Shown here: positions 54,518 through 63,999 of the stretch, one piece after another | How the letters are laid out: every line of letters begins with the position of its first letter | How positions within the stretch are numbered: the stretch's first letter is position 1 | DNA from: Chitinophagales bacterium | GTDB lineage: Bacteria > Bacteroidota > Bacteroidia > Chitinophagales > UBA10324 | Length of the DNA: 64,000 nucleotides | Assembly: GCA_013816805.1 (NCBI GenBank) | Contig: JACDDS010000001.1 | Span: forward strand, 18,501 to 82,500 | Direction of reading: 5' to 3' | Translations under genes and position numbers: made by a program | The notes under the pieces: model-generated | Told to the model about the DNA's origin: nothing | Database searches by the model: none | The model's input: only the letters and a program-made list of their open reading frames with translations

Positions 54518-55855
54518 ATGAAAACTAACCTATTTATAAAACTGCCCTTAATGATTTGTATCAGCATCTTAATGCTGGTTAATGTAAGTTGTCAGAAATT
54601 TGATTATTCTAACTTTAATAACCCAGCTATAGATGAAGATACAGTAAATGCTAACAAAAGTGTTCTTCAATCCCTTGTAACAGGCACTGAGGCATCTTCC
54701 CGTACATATTTGCCTTATTATATAGATGATGTAGGAGTAGCAGGGCGGGAGCATATACGATATTCAGGCTCTGAGCCTCGTTATTTATCAGACCTGTTAG
54801 GTGCAGGAAGTTCTACCCTTAATAACAATACCTTTTATGTAACAAATCCATGGGGCTATTGCTATGCCACGATACGTACTGCAAATACACTTATATCGGC
54901 TGCAAGGAACTCAACCTTTATCACAGATGGCGAAAGACTGGGATATTATGCTTATGCGAAAACAATGCAAGCTTATCAATTACTAATGTGCCTTAATTTA
55001 ATGGATACTATTCGCATCGATGTCGAAAATCCCCTTAATTTAGGGCCTTTAGTAGGGAGGGAAGAAGGCTTGGCTTACATCTTATCTTTTCTGGATGATG
55101 CCGCTAATGAATTAAAAGATCCTTCCTGTAGTTTTAGTTTCCTTACCACCATTTCATCAAGAGGCCCCGTTTCTGTTGCGTCTATTGAAACCCCTGCTGA
55201 TTTCCTGTTGGTAAATCGCGCATTGGCTGCCCGAGTTGCTACATATAGTAAAAATTGGACTTTAACTCTAACCGATCTGGATCAATCCTTTTTAAACCGG
55301 GCTGGAGATTTTTATGCAGGAGTCTATCACGTATTTTCCAACGGTTCGCATGACATTACCAATCCTTTATATTTTCCGAGAAATGCAACGGGAGAATTGC
55401 GGGGAGTGGAGCCACATTATGCAACTGATATTTTGCCGGAAGACGATCGTATTAATAAGGCACCTCTGCGTGACATACCTTATTCTCAAAAAGATTTGAC
55501 AAGCGACCGCGACGTTTTTATCTATCCAACTAATACTTCCCCGGTGGCCATAATTCGTAATGAAGAGTTGATTTTGCTTGCTGCTGAGGCAGAAATTAAC
55601 CTCGGGCAAACAGCAAGTGCCATAAGTGACTTAAACATTATTCGTACTGCTCATGGGTTAACAGAATATACGGGAGCCACAGATCAAACAAGCCTTATCA
55701 ATGAGTTGCTTTATGAGCGAAGATATTCTCTGGCATTTGAAGGTCATCGATGGGTAGACCTAAGACGGTATAATATGCTAAACATTCTTCCGCTTGATCG
55801 CCCTGATGACCACATCTGGACGAACTTTCCGATACCTCTGAGTGAAACTCATTAA
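54518..55855 (+). CDS. SusD/RagB-family nutrient-binding lipoprotein
   Basis: A 445-residue lipoprotein with signal and lipobox MICISILMLVNVSC (Cys at residue 25) and a SusD fold. The hallmark C-terminal segment ELLYERRYSLAFEGHRWVDL is present, preceded by RNEELILLAAEAEINLGQ (a TPR helix) typical of the family. It forms the extracellular lid of the SusC channel. It follows susC by 34 bases; no glycoside hydrolase, regulator or sulfatase follows, so the substrate cannot be inferred from context. Confidence 0.95.
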   Translation: MKTNLFIKLPLMICISILMLVNVSCQKFDYSNFNNPAIDEDTVNANKSVLQSLVTGTEASSRTYLPYYIDDVGVAGREHIRYSGSEPRYLSDLLGAGSSTLNNNTFYVTNPWGYCYATIRTANTLISAARNSTFITDGERLGYYAYAKTMQAYQLLMCLNLMDTIRIDVENPLNLGPLVGREEGLAYILSFLDDAANELKDPSCSFSFLTTISSRGPVSVASIETPADFLLVNRALAARVATYSKNWTLTLTDLDQSFLNRAGDFYAGVYHVFSNGSHDITNPLYFPRNATGELRGVEPHYATDILPEDDRINKAPLRDIPYSQKDLTSDRDVFIYPTNTSPVAIIRNEELILLAAEAEINLGQTASAISDLNIIRTAHGLTEYTGATDQTSLINELLYERRYSLAFEGHRWVDLRRYNMLNILPLDRPDDHIWTNFPIPLSETH

Positions 55856-55866
55856 ATTACTTAAGT

Positions 55867-55907
55867 AATAAAAGAGGCCTTTTGTTAAATTAATGGCCTC
55901 TTTTATT
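55867..55907 (+). terminator. Strong terminator after susD
   Basis: AATAAAAGAGGCC (55867-55879) and GGCCTCTTTTATT (55895-55907) form a perfect 13-base stem around a 15-base loop, with A-rich 5' and T-rich 3' arms, so it could work in both directions. It starts 11 bases after the susD stop. Confidence 0.85.
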
Positions 55908-56188
55908 TAAAAAGAATTAGAAAATATTAGGAATTCCCCGTCGCCTGGCCTGGTTCTGTAGCGGTGCTGGTTGCACTACTGCCTTCATAAAATTTAATAT
56001 CAATAAAAATAGTTTTCAATGTATCGATTTTATTATTAAGTAATATCGAATTTCATTCCAACCTGAACATGGATCGTATTCAGCAAACATAATTTGACCA
56101 TGTTTATTGACGTAGAAGAATTTATGATGGATGAAAAGGGATAAATATCACTTAATAAGGAATGTTCAGTATCATATATTTATTCTAA

Positions 56189-56221
56189 ATAAAAAAGCCC
56201 TTCCCATATTGAGAAGGGCTT
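56189..56221 (-). terminator. Minus-strand terminator downstream of tRNA-Gly
   Basis: AAGCCCTTC (56195-56203) and GAAGGGCTT (56213-56221) make a nine-base stem; on the minus strand it is followed by TTTTTTATTT. It would stop transcripts coming from the tRNA. The rest of 55908-56486 holds only an unconvincing ORF and no other feature I can support. Confidence 0.7.
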
Positions 56222-56486
56222 CCCCTAAATCATCTTCTGTCTCGATACAGGGTAACACCAAACCTATATGTTTGAAGAAAATGCGGGGTATAATAAATAG
56301 AGATCAAATTTCAATACTTTCATTCAAACCAAATATGTTTAAAAAGCTAACATTCCTAAAGTCTAATTTGGTGCCAAGAGTATTCAAAAAGAAGGGTTAA
56401 AAAAAGTTAACTCTTATATGACAAATGATTAAAAGATCGATGCAGAATCTAAAGACAGTTAAATAAAAAAGGCAGTGAAATATAAG

Positions 56487-56558
56487 AGCGGGAAACGGGA
56501 TTCGAACCCGCGACTTTCAGCTTGGGAAGCTAACACTCTACCACTGAGCTATTCCCGC
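56487..56558 (-). tRNA. tRNA-Gly, anticodon CCC
   Basis: The minus strand folds into a full cloverleaf of 72 bases: acceptor GCGGGAA/TTCCCGC, D arm with AGCTCAGTGGTAGAG, anticodon stem TTAGC/GCTGA with loop TTCCCAA (anticodon CCC, read for codon GGG), and T arm GCGGG-TTCGAAT-CCCGT. The discriminator is T and CCA is not encoded, so the 3' end must be added by the CCA enzyme. Confidence 0.93.
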
Positions 56559-56591
56559 ATGGAAAAAATTATTAATTATTCTGATTACAAA

Positions 56592-57479
56592 TTATTTAAA
56601 TCTGTCTGCAATTATTAGTTCTTTAACCCCTGCTTTATATTGATAAAATCCTTCACCGCTTTTTACGCCAAACTTACCGGCAGACACCATATTTTGCAAC
56701 AACGGACATGGAGCATATTTTGAATTTCCAAATCCTTCCTGCAACACTTTTAAAATAGAAAGACAAACATCAAGGCCAATAAAATCAGCAAGCTGCAGTG
56801 GTCCCATGGGGTGAGCCATACCTAATTTCATAACGGTATCAATCTCAACAACACCGGCAACACCTTCATATAAAGAATAGATCGCTTCATTTATCATCGG
56901 CATCAAAAGCCTGTTTGCAATAAAGCCGGGATAATCATTAACTTCTACAGGACTCTTATTTAGTGTTCTTGATAGGTCCATAATTACCTTAGTAGTTGCA
57001 TCGGATGTTGCATATCCCCTGATTACTTCCACCAACTTCATTACAGGAACGGGATTCATGAAATGCATGCCAATCACTTTATCGGCACGCCTGGTTTCTG
57101 ATGCAATTTTTGTAATGGAAATGGATGAAGTATTAGAAGCAAGAATGGCGTTCGAAGGTGCACTTTGATCAAGTTGGGAAAATATTTTTAATTTCAATTG
57201 AAGATTTTCTGTAGCTGCCTCCACTATCAGTTCTGCGTCAGCAATACCGGAAGAAAGTGAAGTATTAATGCTGATGTTGGCAAGTGCACTTTCTTTTTCC
57301 GGTTCACTGATTAAATTTTTAGCCAGCATTCTATCAAGATTTTTTGATATAGTGGCTTTCGCTTTTTCCAAAGCTTCGTGAGATACATCAATCATGTTCA
57401 CGGCGAATCCATGCATAGCGAATAATTGTGCAATGCCATTTCCCATAGTACCCGCACCAATTACACTTACTTTTTCCAT
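56592..57479 (-). CDS. 3-hydroxybutyryl/3-hydroxyacyl-CoA dehydrogenase
   Basis: A 295-residue single-function dehydrogenase. VSVIGAGTMGNGIAQLFAMH is the N-terminal NAD-binding GxGxxG motif, LASNTSSISITKIA and GMHFMNPVPVMKLVEVIRG hold the catalytic Ser/His region, and the C-terminal helical domain has DYPGFIANRLLMPMINEAI and GPLQLADFIGLDVCLSIL. It oxidises (S)-3-hydroxyacyl-CoA with NAD or reduces acetoacetyl-CoA, in beta-oxidation or butyrate-type pathways. No other pathway gene is adjacent. Confidence 0.94.
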   Translation of the reverse strand: MEKVSVIGAGTMGNGIAQLFAMHGFAVNMIDVSHEALEKAKATISKNLDRMLAKNLISEPEKESALANISINTSLSSGIADAELIVEAATENLQLKLKIFSQLDQSAPSNAILASNTSSISITKIASETRRADKVIGMHFMNPVPVMKLVEVIRGYATSDATTKVIMDLSRTLNKSPVEVNDYPGFIANRLLMPMINEAIYSLYEGVAGVVEIDTVMKLGMAHPMGPLQLADFIGLDVCLSILKVLQEGFGNSKYAPCPLLQNMVSAGKFGVKSGEGFYQYKAGVKELIIADRFK

Positions 57480-57489
57480 GTTAAATACT

Positions 57490-57738
57490 TTAATGAATAA
57501 TTATTAGCCGTTCTATAACAGGTTGTACAGCGCCTCCGGATATTTTTAAAAAATAAACTCCTTCCTCCAGATCTTTAATATACACATCCTGCTGTGAATT
57601 CAGCTTCATCCGTTTAAGTGGCTGTCCGTAAAGATTAAATAATTGTAAAAAAAAAGGCTCTGAAAGCGATCCGTATTTAATTGCTAAAATTTCATTTGCT
57701 ATCAACGGATTGCGAAAAAGATGATTTGTATATAAAAA
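57490..57738 (-). pseudogene. Orphan T9SS sorting-domain tail
   Basis: The minus-strand frame, open from the stop at 57741-57739, reads NHLFRNPLIANEILAIKYGS, then LQLFNLYGQPLKRMKLNS and DLEEGVYFLKISGG, a complete type IX sorting domain with RNP in place of PNP. There is no signal peptide and no body domain; the frame is closed upstream. It is the 3' remnant of a deleted cargo gene, ending ten bases before the dehydrogenase gene. The next 196 bases up to 57934 show nothing. Confidence 0.7.
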
Positions 57739-57934
57739 TTAGCCCGGCAACTATTAAAATTCTTTGCAATGAGATGGATTTCAGTAAAGATATTATTTGT
57801 TAGAAATTAGTCACTGAAAAATTATGATGAGTCCGCAATTATCTCCTCTGATTTAAACAAAACCAGGCTAATGTTGTCTTTGGTATTTGTGAAGACATTG
57901 TGTTAATTGAAAGATAATTTATTGTAATACTGCC

Positions 57935-58294
57935 GTGGTAGATCGCATAGAAGAAAAACTTTCCATATTGGCTGATGCAGCCAAATACGATGTCAGTTGT
58001 GCATCGAGCGGAAGTAAGCGTATAAATAAAAACAAGGGTTTAGGAGACGCAACCGGAATGGTTATTTGCCATACTTATACAGAGGATGGCCGGTGTGTTT
58101 CCCTTTTTAAAATATTATTAACCAACCACTGCATATATGATTGTGCGTATTGTGTATCGCGAAAAAGTAACGATGTTAAGCGAGCGGCTTTTTCAGTAGA
58201 GGAAGTTGTAAGCCTCACCATTAATTTTTATCGTCATAATTACATTGAGGGCTTATTTCTCAGCTACAGAAAGAGCCTATGGTTTTTTCTATAA
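57935..58294 (+). pseudogene. N-terminal fragment of a radical SAM DNA-repair-type protein (SplB-like)
   Basis: The frame begins EEKLSILADAAKYDVSCASS, followed by GLGDATGMVICHTYTEDGRC and the radical SAM cluster motif CIYDCAYC (CxxxCxxC), then RKSNDVKRAAFSVEEVV and NFYRHNYIEGLFLS. This matches the first quarter of the putative DNA modification/repair radical SAM family (about 420 residues). Similarity stops near base 58262, after which the frame is unrelated and ends at 58294. The rest of the gene is missing through a deletion. Confidence 0.8.
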
Positions 58295-58323
58295 TTGCTG
58301 GTTGTGGTCCTTTTAATTGAAAA

Positions 58324-58470
58324 ATATTCGACCCTTATGAGGAGCAATATCAGCGGTTGTGGAAAGCATATTTTAAAAATGTGAGCATTCCTTCGAGAAG
58401 AAATATGCGCCTCCAGCTGCGCTATGTTCCTTCACGATACCGGAAGTTTTTAATTGAAAACAATAAACAA
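58324..58470 (+). pseudogene. C-terminal fragment of a DUF4130 DNA-metabolism protein
   Basis: The frame reads IFDPYEEQYQRLWKAYFKNV, then SIPSRRNMRLQLRYVPSRYR and KFLIEN, which is the C-terminal end of the DUF4130 family, normally encoded next to the SplB-like radical SAM gene. Only about 45 residues remain of about 250, lying 60 bases after the radical SAM fragment ends. The two fragments mark the borders of one internal deletion in a two-gene operon. Confidence 0.75.
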
Positions 58471-58475
58471 TTGTT

Positions 58476-58637
58476 ATGGCTAAAAAAGCAAAAACGAATA
58501 AACTGGGTGTTAAGAATTCATTGGTTAAAAATATCAATGCAAGAAAGAAAAAAAATAAATCGCGTCCTAAAGGCAAATCTACCGTTTCGAGGAAAAATTA
58601 TAAGAACATGGAGGATAATTGGAAGAAGAAAGATTAA
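58476..58637 (+). CDS. Small basic conserved-type protein, 53 residues
   Basis: The ATG at 58476 encodes [20 protein letters not shown], then [20 protein letters not shown] and [13 protein letters not shown]. The pattern [11 protein letters not shown]...SRxKxxSTVSxKxYxxMxxxW is one I recognise from short basic proteins in several bacterial phyla, all without known function. It ends four bases into the convergent panB gene. It overlaps the end of no intact gene, so its survival next to a deletion suggests it is under selection. A frame longer than this, from 58357, is the DUF4130 remnant in another phase. Confidence 0.65.
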   Translation: MAKKAKTNKLGVKNSLVKNINARKKKNKSRPKGKSTVSRKNYKNMEDNWKKKD

Positions 58638-59464
58638 TAGGATTCATTGTCACCCGGGAAATCAATATTTTTAATATCCTCCACGTAATGATTTACGGCA
58701 TTTTTAATTTCATCATATAAATTAAGGTAACGCCTTAAAAACCGGGGCTTAAATTCTTTATTAATTCCGAGCATATCATGTATTACCAATACTTGCCCAT
58801 CCACTTTATGACCCGCTCCAATTCCTATTATCGGAATATTTACCGAAGAAGCAACCTCGCCTGCTAGTGTGGCTGGAATTTTTTCCAGCACTATTGAAAA
58901 GCATCCCGATTGCTCCAGGAGCTTAGCATCGTCCCGTAGTCGCTCCTGTTCTTCGTCTTCTGTTGCCCTCACGGCATATGTTCCGAATTTATAGATGGAT
59001 TGCGGTGTTAACCCTAAATGTCCCATAACGGGTACACCAGCCGAAATAATCCTTTCAATGGAATCCTTAACTTCCCGGCCACCTTCCAGCTTTACTGCAT
59101 GAGCGCCGGATTCTTTCATTATTCTGATAGCAGAATTTAATGCTTCTTTTGAATTTCCCTGGTAAGAACCAAAAGGAAGATCCACAACCACCAGCGCCCT
59201 CTGAACCCCGCGAACAACCGAAGAAGCGTGGTAGATCATCTGGTCAAGGGTAATGGGCAAGGTGGTTTCATGACCTGCCATTACATTAGAGGCAGAATCA
59301 CCGACAAGAATTACGTCGATCCCTCCGTCATCAATAATCCGCGCCATCGAATAGTCGTATGCTGTAAGCATCGATATTTTTACACCGGAAGCTTTCATCT
59401 CCAGCAGCGTATGAGTTGTAATTTTTTTCGCTTTTTTAAAATCAGTCATAACGCTTTCATTCAT
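58634..59464 (-). CDS. panB: 3-methyl-2-oxobutanoate hydroxymethyltransferase
   Basis: A 276-residue PanB of the (beta/alpha)8 fold. [40 protein letters not shown] with the metal-binding Asp, [29 protein letters not shown] and [20 protein letters not shown] are the family motifs. It adds a hydroxymethyl group from methylene-tetrahydrofolate to 2-oxoisovalerate, the first step to pantothenate and coenzyme A. The ATG at 59464 gives the normal N-terminus; further Met codons lie upstream and downstream. Confidence 0.95.
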   Translation of the reverse strand: MNESVMTDFKKAKKITTHTLLEMKASGVKISMLTAYDYSMARIIDDGGIDVILVGDSASNVMAGHETTLPITLDQMIYHASSVVRGVQRALVVVDLPFGSYQGNSKEALNSAIRIMKESGAHAVKLEGGREVKDSIERIISAGVPVMGHLGLTPQSIYKFGTYAVRATEDEEQERLRDDAKLLEQSGCFSIVLEKIPATLAGEVASSVNIPIIGIGAGHKVDGQVLVIHDMLGINKEFKPRFLRRYLNLYDEIKNAVNHYVEDIKNIDFPGDNESY

Positions 59465-59637
59465 AAAAGCATAGTTTGGAAAAGTAAAGGTGAACAACTT
59501 TAAGAAATAATTAAGGATCGTATTATTTCATCGCATCCTTAATTCCTTTTATCACAATAGCAATGCTTTATTTTGAAAAAAATTATCTTCCATCCTTAGG
59601 GTTTTTCAACCACGCTCCCGGATCGCAACTTATTTAA

Positions 59638-59645
59638 TACTTTTG
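59638..59645 (+). promoter_or_regulatory. Bacteroidota -7 element TACTTTTG
   Basis: An exact TAnnTTTG match just five bases before the ATG at 59651. If used, transcription would start at or inside the start codon, giving a nearly leaderless mRNA unless another promoter is used. Confidence 0.35.
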
Positions 59646-59650
59646 TGCGC

Positions 59651-60679
59651 ATGCTAAAGGTTATTATTTTAATCAGCTTCATTTGTGTTTTTAATCTTTC
59701 CTGCAGTACCGACTTTAATGTTACAGCACCCTGGAAAGATATAACTATTGTGTATGGACTTTTAGATGCAAGCGATACGGCTCAATATGTAAAAGTCAAT
59801 AAGGCTTTTCTTGATCCAACCACGAGTGCCCTTACCATAGCTCAAAATCCGGATTCATTATATTATGCTGACCTGAATGTGTCTTTGGAAGAATACCAAA
59901 ATGGTAATTTAATAAATACGCTACAGCTCATTAAAGTCGATGGCAATTCAGAAGGTTATAGTAAAGATCCGGGAATCTTTAGCAATGCATTAAATTACTT
60001 ATATAAAACTACACAGACTCTTAATCAAAATAGCCAGTATAAGATTATAATCGGTAATGAAAACTCTTCCAAGGTGGTAAGCTCAATTACCGAGGTAATA
60101 AATGATTTCAGAGTTATACGCCCCTCTGTGGGGCAGCCTGTGAGTTTGCTTCCCGGCTTTGCTTTTATTGTTGACTGGCAATCTGCAGAAAACGGCAAAA
60201 ACTATGGACTCACCATACGTTTCCATTATACTGAAGCCCAGGTTTCTAACCCTGATGCAAAACAGGATAAATTCATTGACTGGATCATATTTACCAATGA
60301 AGTAGAGCAAACCACCGAAGGTGGTCATGAAATTACCCGCACAATCCAATCAAATGATTTCTACGCCAAACTTCTGAATGCTATACCGTTCGATGGTAAT
60401 GTAATCAGGGAGGCCGGGAAACTCGATTTCTTCTTTTCGGTAGGAGGTGAAGAACTGTATACATTCAATCAGGTAACCCAGGCACAGCAGGGTCTTACAT
60501 CTGGACAAATAGAACCGCAGTATACCAATATTGATAACGGATTAGGCCTGTTTTCCTCAAGATTTAATAAAGCTGTATACGGCATCCAGATAGAAAATAA
60601 AACTCTTGATTCCCTCGCCTGCGGTTCACAAACCCACACCCTTCATTTTAAGAATTCTGCAGGATTAACGTGCTTTTGA
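59651..60679 (+). CDS. Lipoprotein of unknown function (DUF4249-like)
   Basis: A 342-residue lipoprotein: MLKVIILISFICVFNLSCST with a lipobox Cys at residue 18, then an N-terminal beta domain (ITIVYGLLDASDTAQYVKVN, FLDPTT) resembling the DUF4249 lipoproteins often encoded after TonB-dependent receptors. The middle (SSITEVINDFRVIRPSVGQP, FIVDWQSAENGKNYGLTIRF) looks like a fibronectin-type fold. No TonB receptor is next to it here. Envelope location is firm; function unknown. Confidence 0.72.
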   Translation: MLKVIILISFICVFNLSCSTDFNVTAPWKDITIVYGLLDASDTAQYVKVNKAFLDPTTSALTIAQNPDSLYYADLNVSLEEYQNGNLINTLQLIKVDGNSEGYSKDPGIFSNALNYLYKTTQTLNQNSQYKIIIGNENSSKVVSSITEVINDFRVIRPSVGQPVSLLPGFAFIVDWQSAENGKNYGLTIRFHYTEAQVSNPDAKQDKFIDWIIFTNEVEQTTEGGHEITRTIQSNDFYAKLLNAIPFDGNVIREAGKLDFFFSVGGEELYTFNQVTQAQQGLTSGQIEPQYTNIDNGLGLFSSRFNKAVYGIQIENKTLDSLACGSQTHTLHFKNSAGLTCF

Positions 60680-60824
60680 AGTGCTGTCTTTTTGTCACCG
60701 GCGTTTTGTGAATGAGGCGATAACTTCTTAATTATGTCATTATTACTTATAAGTACTTTTCCCTGACGCATGGCATAATCATTGACTAATTACAAAGAAT
60801 ATTACAAATTAAAAGCAACTTATT

Positions 60825-62747
60825 ATGGGAAAAATCATAGGTATTGACTTAGGCACTACTAATTCATGCGTTTCGGTCATGGAAGGGAGTGATCCGGTTG
60901 TTATTGCAAACGATGAAGGCAGCAGAACTACTCCATCCGTGGTAGCATTTCTTTCAAATGGAGAACGCAAGGTAGGAGCTCCGGCTAAACGTCAGGCCAT
61001 TACCAATCCAAAGAATACCATCGCTTCCATAAAGCGCTTTATGGGAAGAAGATATAATGAAGTGGGGCAGGAATTAAAGTACGTAGCGTACGATGTAGTA
61101 GGGGGAGAAAATGATACGGTTAGGGTAAAAATTTTGGATCGTAATTATACTCCACAGGAAATCTCTGCAATGATCCTACAAAAAATGAAAAAAACAGCGG
61201 AGGATTATCTCGGCCAAACAGTTTCAGAAGCGGTAATTACGGTACCGGCTTATTTTAATGATTCACAGCGTCAGGCCACAAAAGAAGCAGGTGAGATTGC
61301 AGGATTAAAAGTTTTGAGAATTATTAATGAGCCTACTGCTGCTGCCCTTGCTTACGGTCTTGATAAAAAACATAAAGATGAGAAGATTGCCGTCTACGAT
61401 CTTGGAGGCGGCACTTTTGATATTTCTATCCTTGAATTGGGCGATGGTGTTTTCGAAGTGAAATCAACAAACGGGGATACACACCTGGGAGGTGATGATT
61501 TTGATCAGATAGTAATAGAATGGCTGGCTGAAGAATTTAAAAAAGATCAGCCAAATATTGATCTGAAAAAAGATCCAATGGCTTTACAGCGCCTTAAGGA
61601 GGCTGCTGAAAAAGCAAAGATTGAATTGTCTTCATCAGTAGAAACAGAAATAAACCTGCCTTACATAACCGCAATTGACGGTGTGCCAAAACACCTTGTG
61701 AAGAAATTATCAAGAGCAAAATTTGAGCAGCTTGTAGATCCTTTGGTACAGCGAACTCTGGAACCATGTAAAAAAGCTATGGAAGATGCAGGCATGAATG
61801 TTTCGCAGATTAATGAAGTGATTTTAGTAGGCGGATCGACACGGATACCAAAAATTCAGGAAGTAGTTGAAAAATTTTTTGGCAAGAAACCTCATAAAGG
61901 GGTTAATCCTGACGAAGTAGTAGCAATAGGAGCTTCCATACAAGGTGGTGTTTTAGCTGGAGATGTAAAAGATGTGTTATTGCTGGACGTAACACCGCTC
62001 TCTCTTGGTATTGAAACACTGGGAGGTGTTATGACTAAATTAATTGAGTCTAATACTACCATTCCTACCAGAAAGTCTGAAACCTTTACAACTGCTGCGG
62101 ATAGTCAGCCCTCTGTTGAGATTCACGTGCTGCAGGGTGAACGTTCCATGGCTCGTGATAACCGGACAATAGGGCGCTTCATGCTTGACGGAATTCCACC
62201 GGCACCACGCGGAGTGCCACAGGTAGAGGTGACCTTCGATATTGATGCAAATGGAATTCTGAATGTAAGTGCAAAGGATAAAGGAACAGGAAAAGAGCAA
62301 ACCATTAAAATTCAAGCCTCAACAGGATTAAGCAAAGAAGAAATTGAAAAGATGAAGAGCGATGCCCGTACTAATGAGGCTACGGATAAAGAAGCCAGAG
62401 AGAAGGCTGATAAATTGAATACAGCAGATTCTCTTATTTTCCAAACGGAAAAACAGCTTAAAGAATTTGGCGATAAGATTCCGGCTGATAAAAAGACAAC
62501 CATTGAAACAGCATTAAACGAATTAAAGGAAGCTCATAAAAATCAAAATGCCAGCGGTATTGAATCTGCTATGAATAGCTTAAACAGTGCCTGGCAATCA
62601 GCATCTGAAGATTTGTATAAAGCTCAGCAGGGGGTACCTAATGAAAGCGGAGATCAGCCCGCTAATGATGGAGGCGGAAACGGTGAAGCAAAATCGGAAG
62701 ATGTTCAGGATGTACCATTTGAAGAGGTAAAAGAGGATAAGAGATAA
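60825..62747 (+). CDS. dnaK: Molecular chaperone DnaK (Hsp70)
   Basis: A 640-residue Hsp70. Motifs are [16 protein letters not shown] (phosphate 1), [16 protein letters not shown] (phosphate 2), [14 protein letters not shown] (adenosine), the linker region [16 protein letters not shown], and an acidic C-terminal end [14 protein letters not shown]. It folds and protects proteins with DnaJ and GrpE, neither of which is in the window. No CIRCE or sigma-32-type site could be recognised in the 145 bases upstream. Confidence 0.98.
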   Translation: MGKIIGIDLGTTNSCVSVMEGSDPVVIANDEGSRTTPSVVAFLSNGERKVGAPAKRQAITNPKNTIASIKRFMGRRYNEVGQELKYVAYDVVGGENDTVRVKILDRNYTPQEISAMILQKMKKTAEDYLGQTVSEAVITVPAYFNDSQRQATKEAGEIAGLKVLRIINEPTAAALAYGLDKKHKDEKIAVYDLGGGTFDISILELGDGVFEVKSTNGDTHLGGDDFDQIVIEWLAEEFKKDQPNIDLKKDPMALQRLKEAAEKAKIELSSSVETEINLPYITAIDGVPKHLVKKLSRAKFEQLVDPLVQRTLEPCKKAMEDAGMNVSQINEVILVGGSTRIPKIQEVVEKFFGKKPHKGVNPDEVVAIGASIQGGVLAGDVKDVLLLDVTPLSLGIETLGGVMTKLIESNTTIPTRKSETFTTAADSQPSVEIHVLQGERSMARDNRTIGRFMLDGIPPAPRGVPQVEVTFDIDANGILNVSAKDKGTGKEQTIKIQASTGLSKEEIEKMKSDARTNEATDKEAREKADKLNTADSLIFQTEKQLKEFGDKIPADKKTTIETALNELKEAHKNQNASGIESAMNSLNSAWQSASEDLYKAQQGVPNESGDQPANDGGGNGEAKSEDVQDVPFEEVKEDKR

Positions 62748-62770
62748 TCAGCATACATGTAAGTTTATTG

Positions 62771-62799
62771 AACCCCGGTTATAAGGATCGGGGTTTTTT
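62771..62799 (+). terminator. Intrinsic terminator of dnaK
   Basis: AACCCCG (62771-62777) and CGGGGTT (62789-62795) form a seven-base stem, followed by a T-run to 62799; it begins 23 bases after the dnaK stop. Confidence 0.85.
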
Positions 62800-62842
62800 A
62801 TTTAGCACGAAAACTATAAACCGAAGTTTGTGTAAATAAAAA

Positions 62843-62865
62843 AAGAGCCGGCTGCACCGGCTCTT
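62843..62865 (-). terminator. Intrinsic terminator of the minus-strand lipoprotein gene
   Basis: AAGAGCCGG (62843-62851), loop of five, CCGGCTCTT (62857-62865): a perfect nine-base GC-rich stem; on the minus strand it is followed by a T-rich run. It lies 15 bases beyond the stop at 62881. Confidence 0.88.
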
Positions 62866-62880
62866 CAAAGGGTAATTGAA

Positions 62881-63336
62881 TTAAATTTTTTCGAATACAA
62901 CTACATCAGGACCATTCTTTCTGATCTTAATTTTCATGTTCGTCAATTTTTGAACATTCCAATTATCATCATCCAGGTTTTTCAATGCTGCATTACCTGA
63001 AATGTTGATCGTCAGCGTAGTACCTGCTGAATTCAGGTGGTAAGATCCTGGGAATACGTTTCCATTGCCATCAGTAGCAATTAAATCACCATCCGCCTGA
63101 AAATCGAAAGTGTAACCGCTAAAAGTGCCGGTCTTGTCGTCGCCGCTGTCAACAAATTTGGTAATCTTGTAAAGACCGGGAGAAACAGTTCCTACCAGAA
63201 GCTCACCAGCTCTTAATTGATCATCAGCTGATATGGCCTGATCAGCAGGAGTTACTTGATTTTCTTTGGTACAGGAACCAAGAAAAAGAATTACCGGCAT
63301 TGCCAGTAAAACCAACATTGTTTTTAAATTTTTCAT
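62881..63336 (-). CDS. Small lipoprotein of unknown function
   Basis: A 151-residue lipoprotein: MKNLKTMLVLLAMPVILFLG followed by SCTKEN, with the lipobox Cys at residue 22. The mature part has a Ser/Asp-rich linker and one compact beta domain (YKITKFVDSGDDKTGTFSGY, FDFQADGDLIATDGNGNVFP, TTLTINISGNAAL) that looks like the lipocalin-like/META-type domains of Bacteroidota lipoproteins. I chose the ATG at 63336, which starts the signal peptide; upstream Met codons add a non-signal stretch. Function unknown. Confidence 0.75.
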   Translation of the reverse strand: MKNLKTMLVLLAMPVILFLGSCTKENQVTPADQAISADDQLRAGELLVGTVSPGLYKITKFVDSGDDKTGTFSGYTFDFQADGDLIATDGNGNVFPGSYHLNSAGTTLTINISGNAALKNLDDDNWNVQKLTNMKIKIRKNGPDVVVFEKI

Positions 63337-63525
63337 TGTTTTAGTTTGTTTGTGAGCTCCAAAAGTCCGGCTCTTCATTACAGTGATCAAATCAAATACA
63401 CTGAATGAGATAAACTAAACTCTTATCAGGAAAAATCCAAGACTAAGTCATTATTTAACTACAAAACGAAGAACTATCTATATCAAGCGCAGGGTTAATA
63501 AACAATGGCAGTTCCTTTTTTATAA

Positions 63526-63999
63526 TCATGCCATTCCTAACCTGCAAATAAGAGGAAATGATACGCTCCGTTGGTCAATCCACAGTGGGATTAATTTCTT
63601 TTGAAGATCATTGACCGGATTATAGTTATTTTTTTCAATGAAGTGCTGCACCGCCGACCAGGTATTAAGATAACCAATTAGATCATTAAGGCTCCAATTA
63701 TATTGCATGCTGAAGACTGGAACTATAATTTCTTTAAAGGGAAATGAAATTGTTTGATATTTTTCATCAATATATTTTCGTTCAAAATCCCAATAATTAC
63801 AAAGCGTATTGTTATAGAAGTCGTCGATGATGCAATCTATGGCAGCATTTACTCTGCACAAATGATAACCTATTACAGCTATTAAACCCCTGCTTTTAAG
63901 AGTACGGTAAACCTTTGCATAGAATTTTTCAAAATCAAACCAATGAATAGCCTGGGCCACGGTAATTAAATTAAAAAGGTGATCAGAGAAATTGGTTTG
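63526..63999 (-). CDS. SAM-dependent methyltransferase, C-terminal part (5' end outside window)
   Basis: The minus-strand frame is open to the window edge, reading TNFSDHLFNLITVAQAIHWF then DFEKFYAKVYRTLKSRGLIA before the rest. The AQAIHWFD motif after strand 4 and RTLKSRGLIAVIGY are class I methyltransferase motifs of the Tam/UbiE-like group. The SAM-binding glycine motif lies beyond the window. The C-terminal half (about 100 residues) has no recognised features. Substrate unknown. Confidence 0.8.
   Translation of the reverse strand, partial: QTNFSDHLFNLITVAQAIHWFDFEKFYAKVYRTLKSRGLIAVIGYHLCRVNAAIDCIIDDFYNNTLCNYWDFERKYIDEKYQTISFPFKEIIVPVFSMQYNWSLNDLIGYLNTWSAVQHFIEKNNYNPVNDLQKKLIPLWIDQRSVSFPLICRLGMA

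Noticed and set aside
51496..55855. A polysaccharide utilisation locus around SusC/SusD
   Set aside because: No hydrolase, lyase, sulfatase or regulator gene is adjacent, so calling a PUL is unsupported.
56131..56400. 89-codon plus-strand ORF after susD
   Set aside because: It runs through a clear minus-strand terminator hairpin, has a Lys/Arg/Ser-rich composition without domain pattern, and lies in AT-rich intergenic sequence; probably chance.
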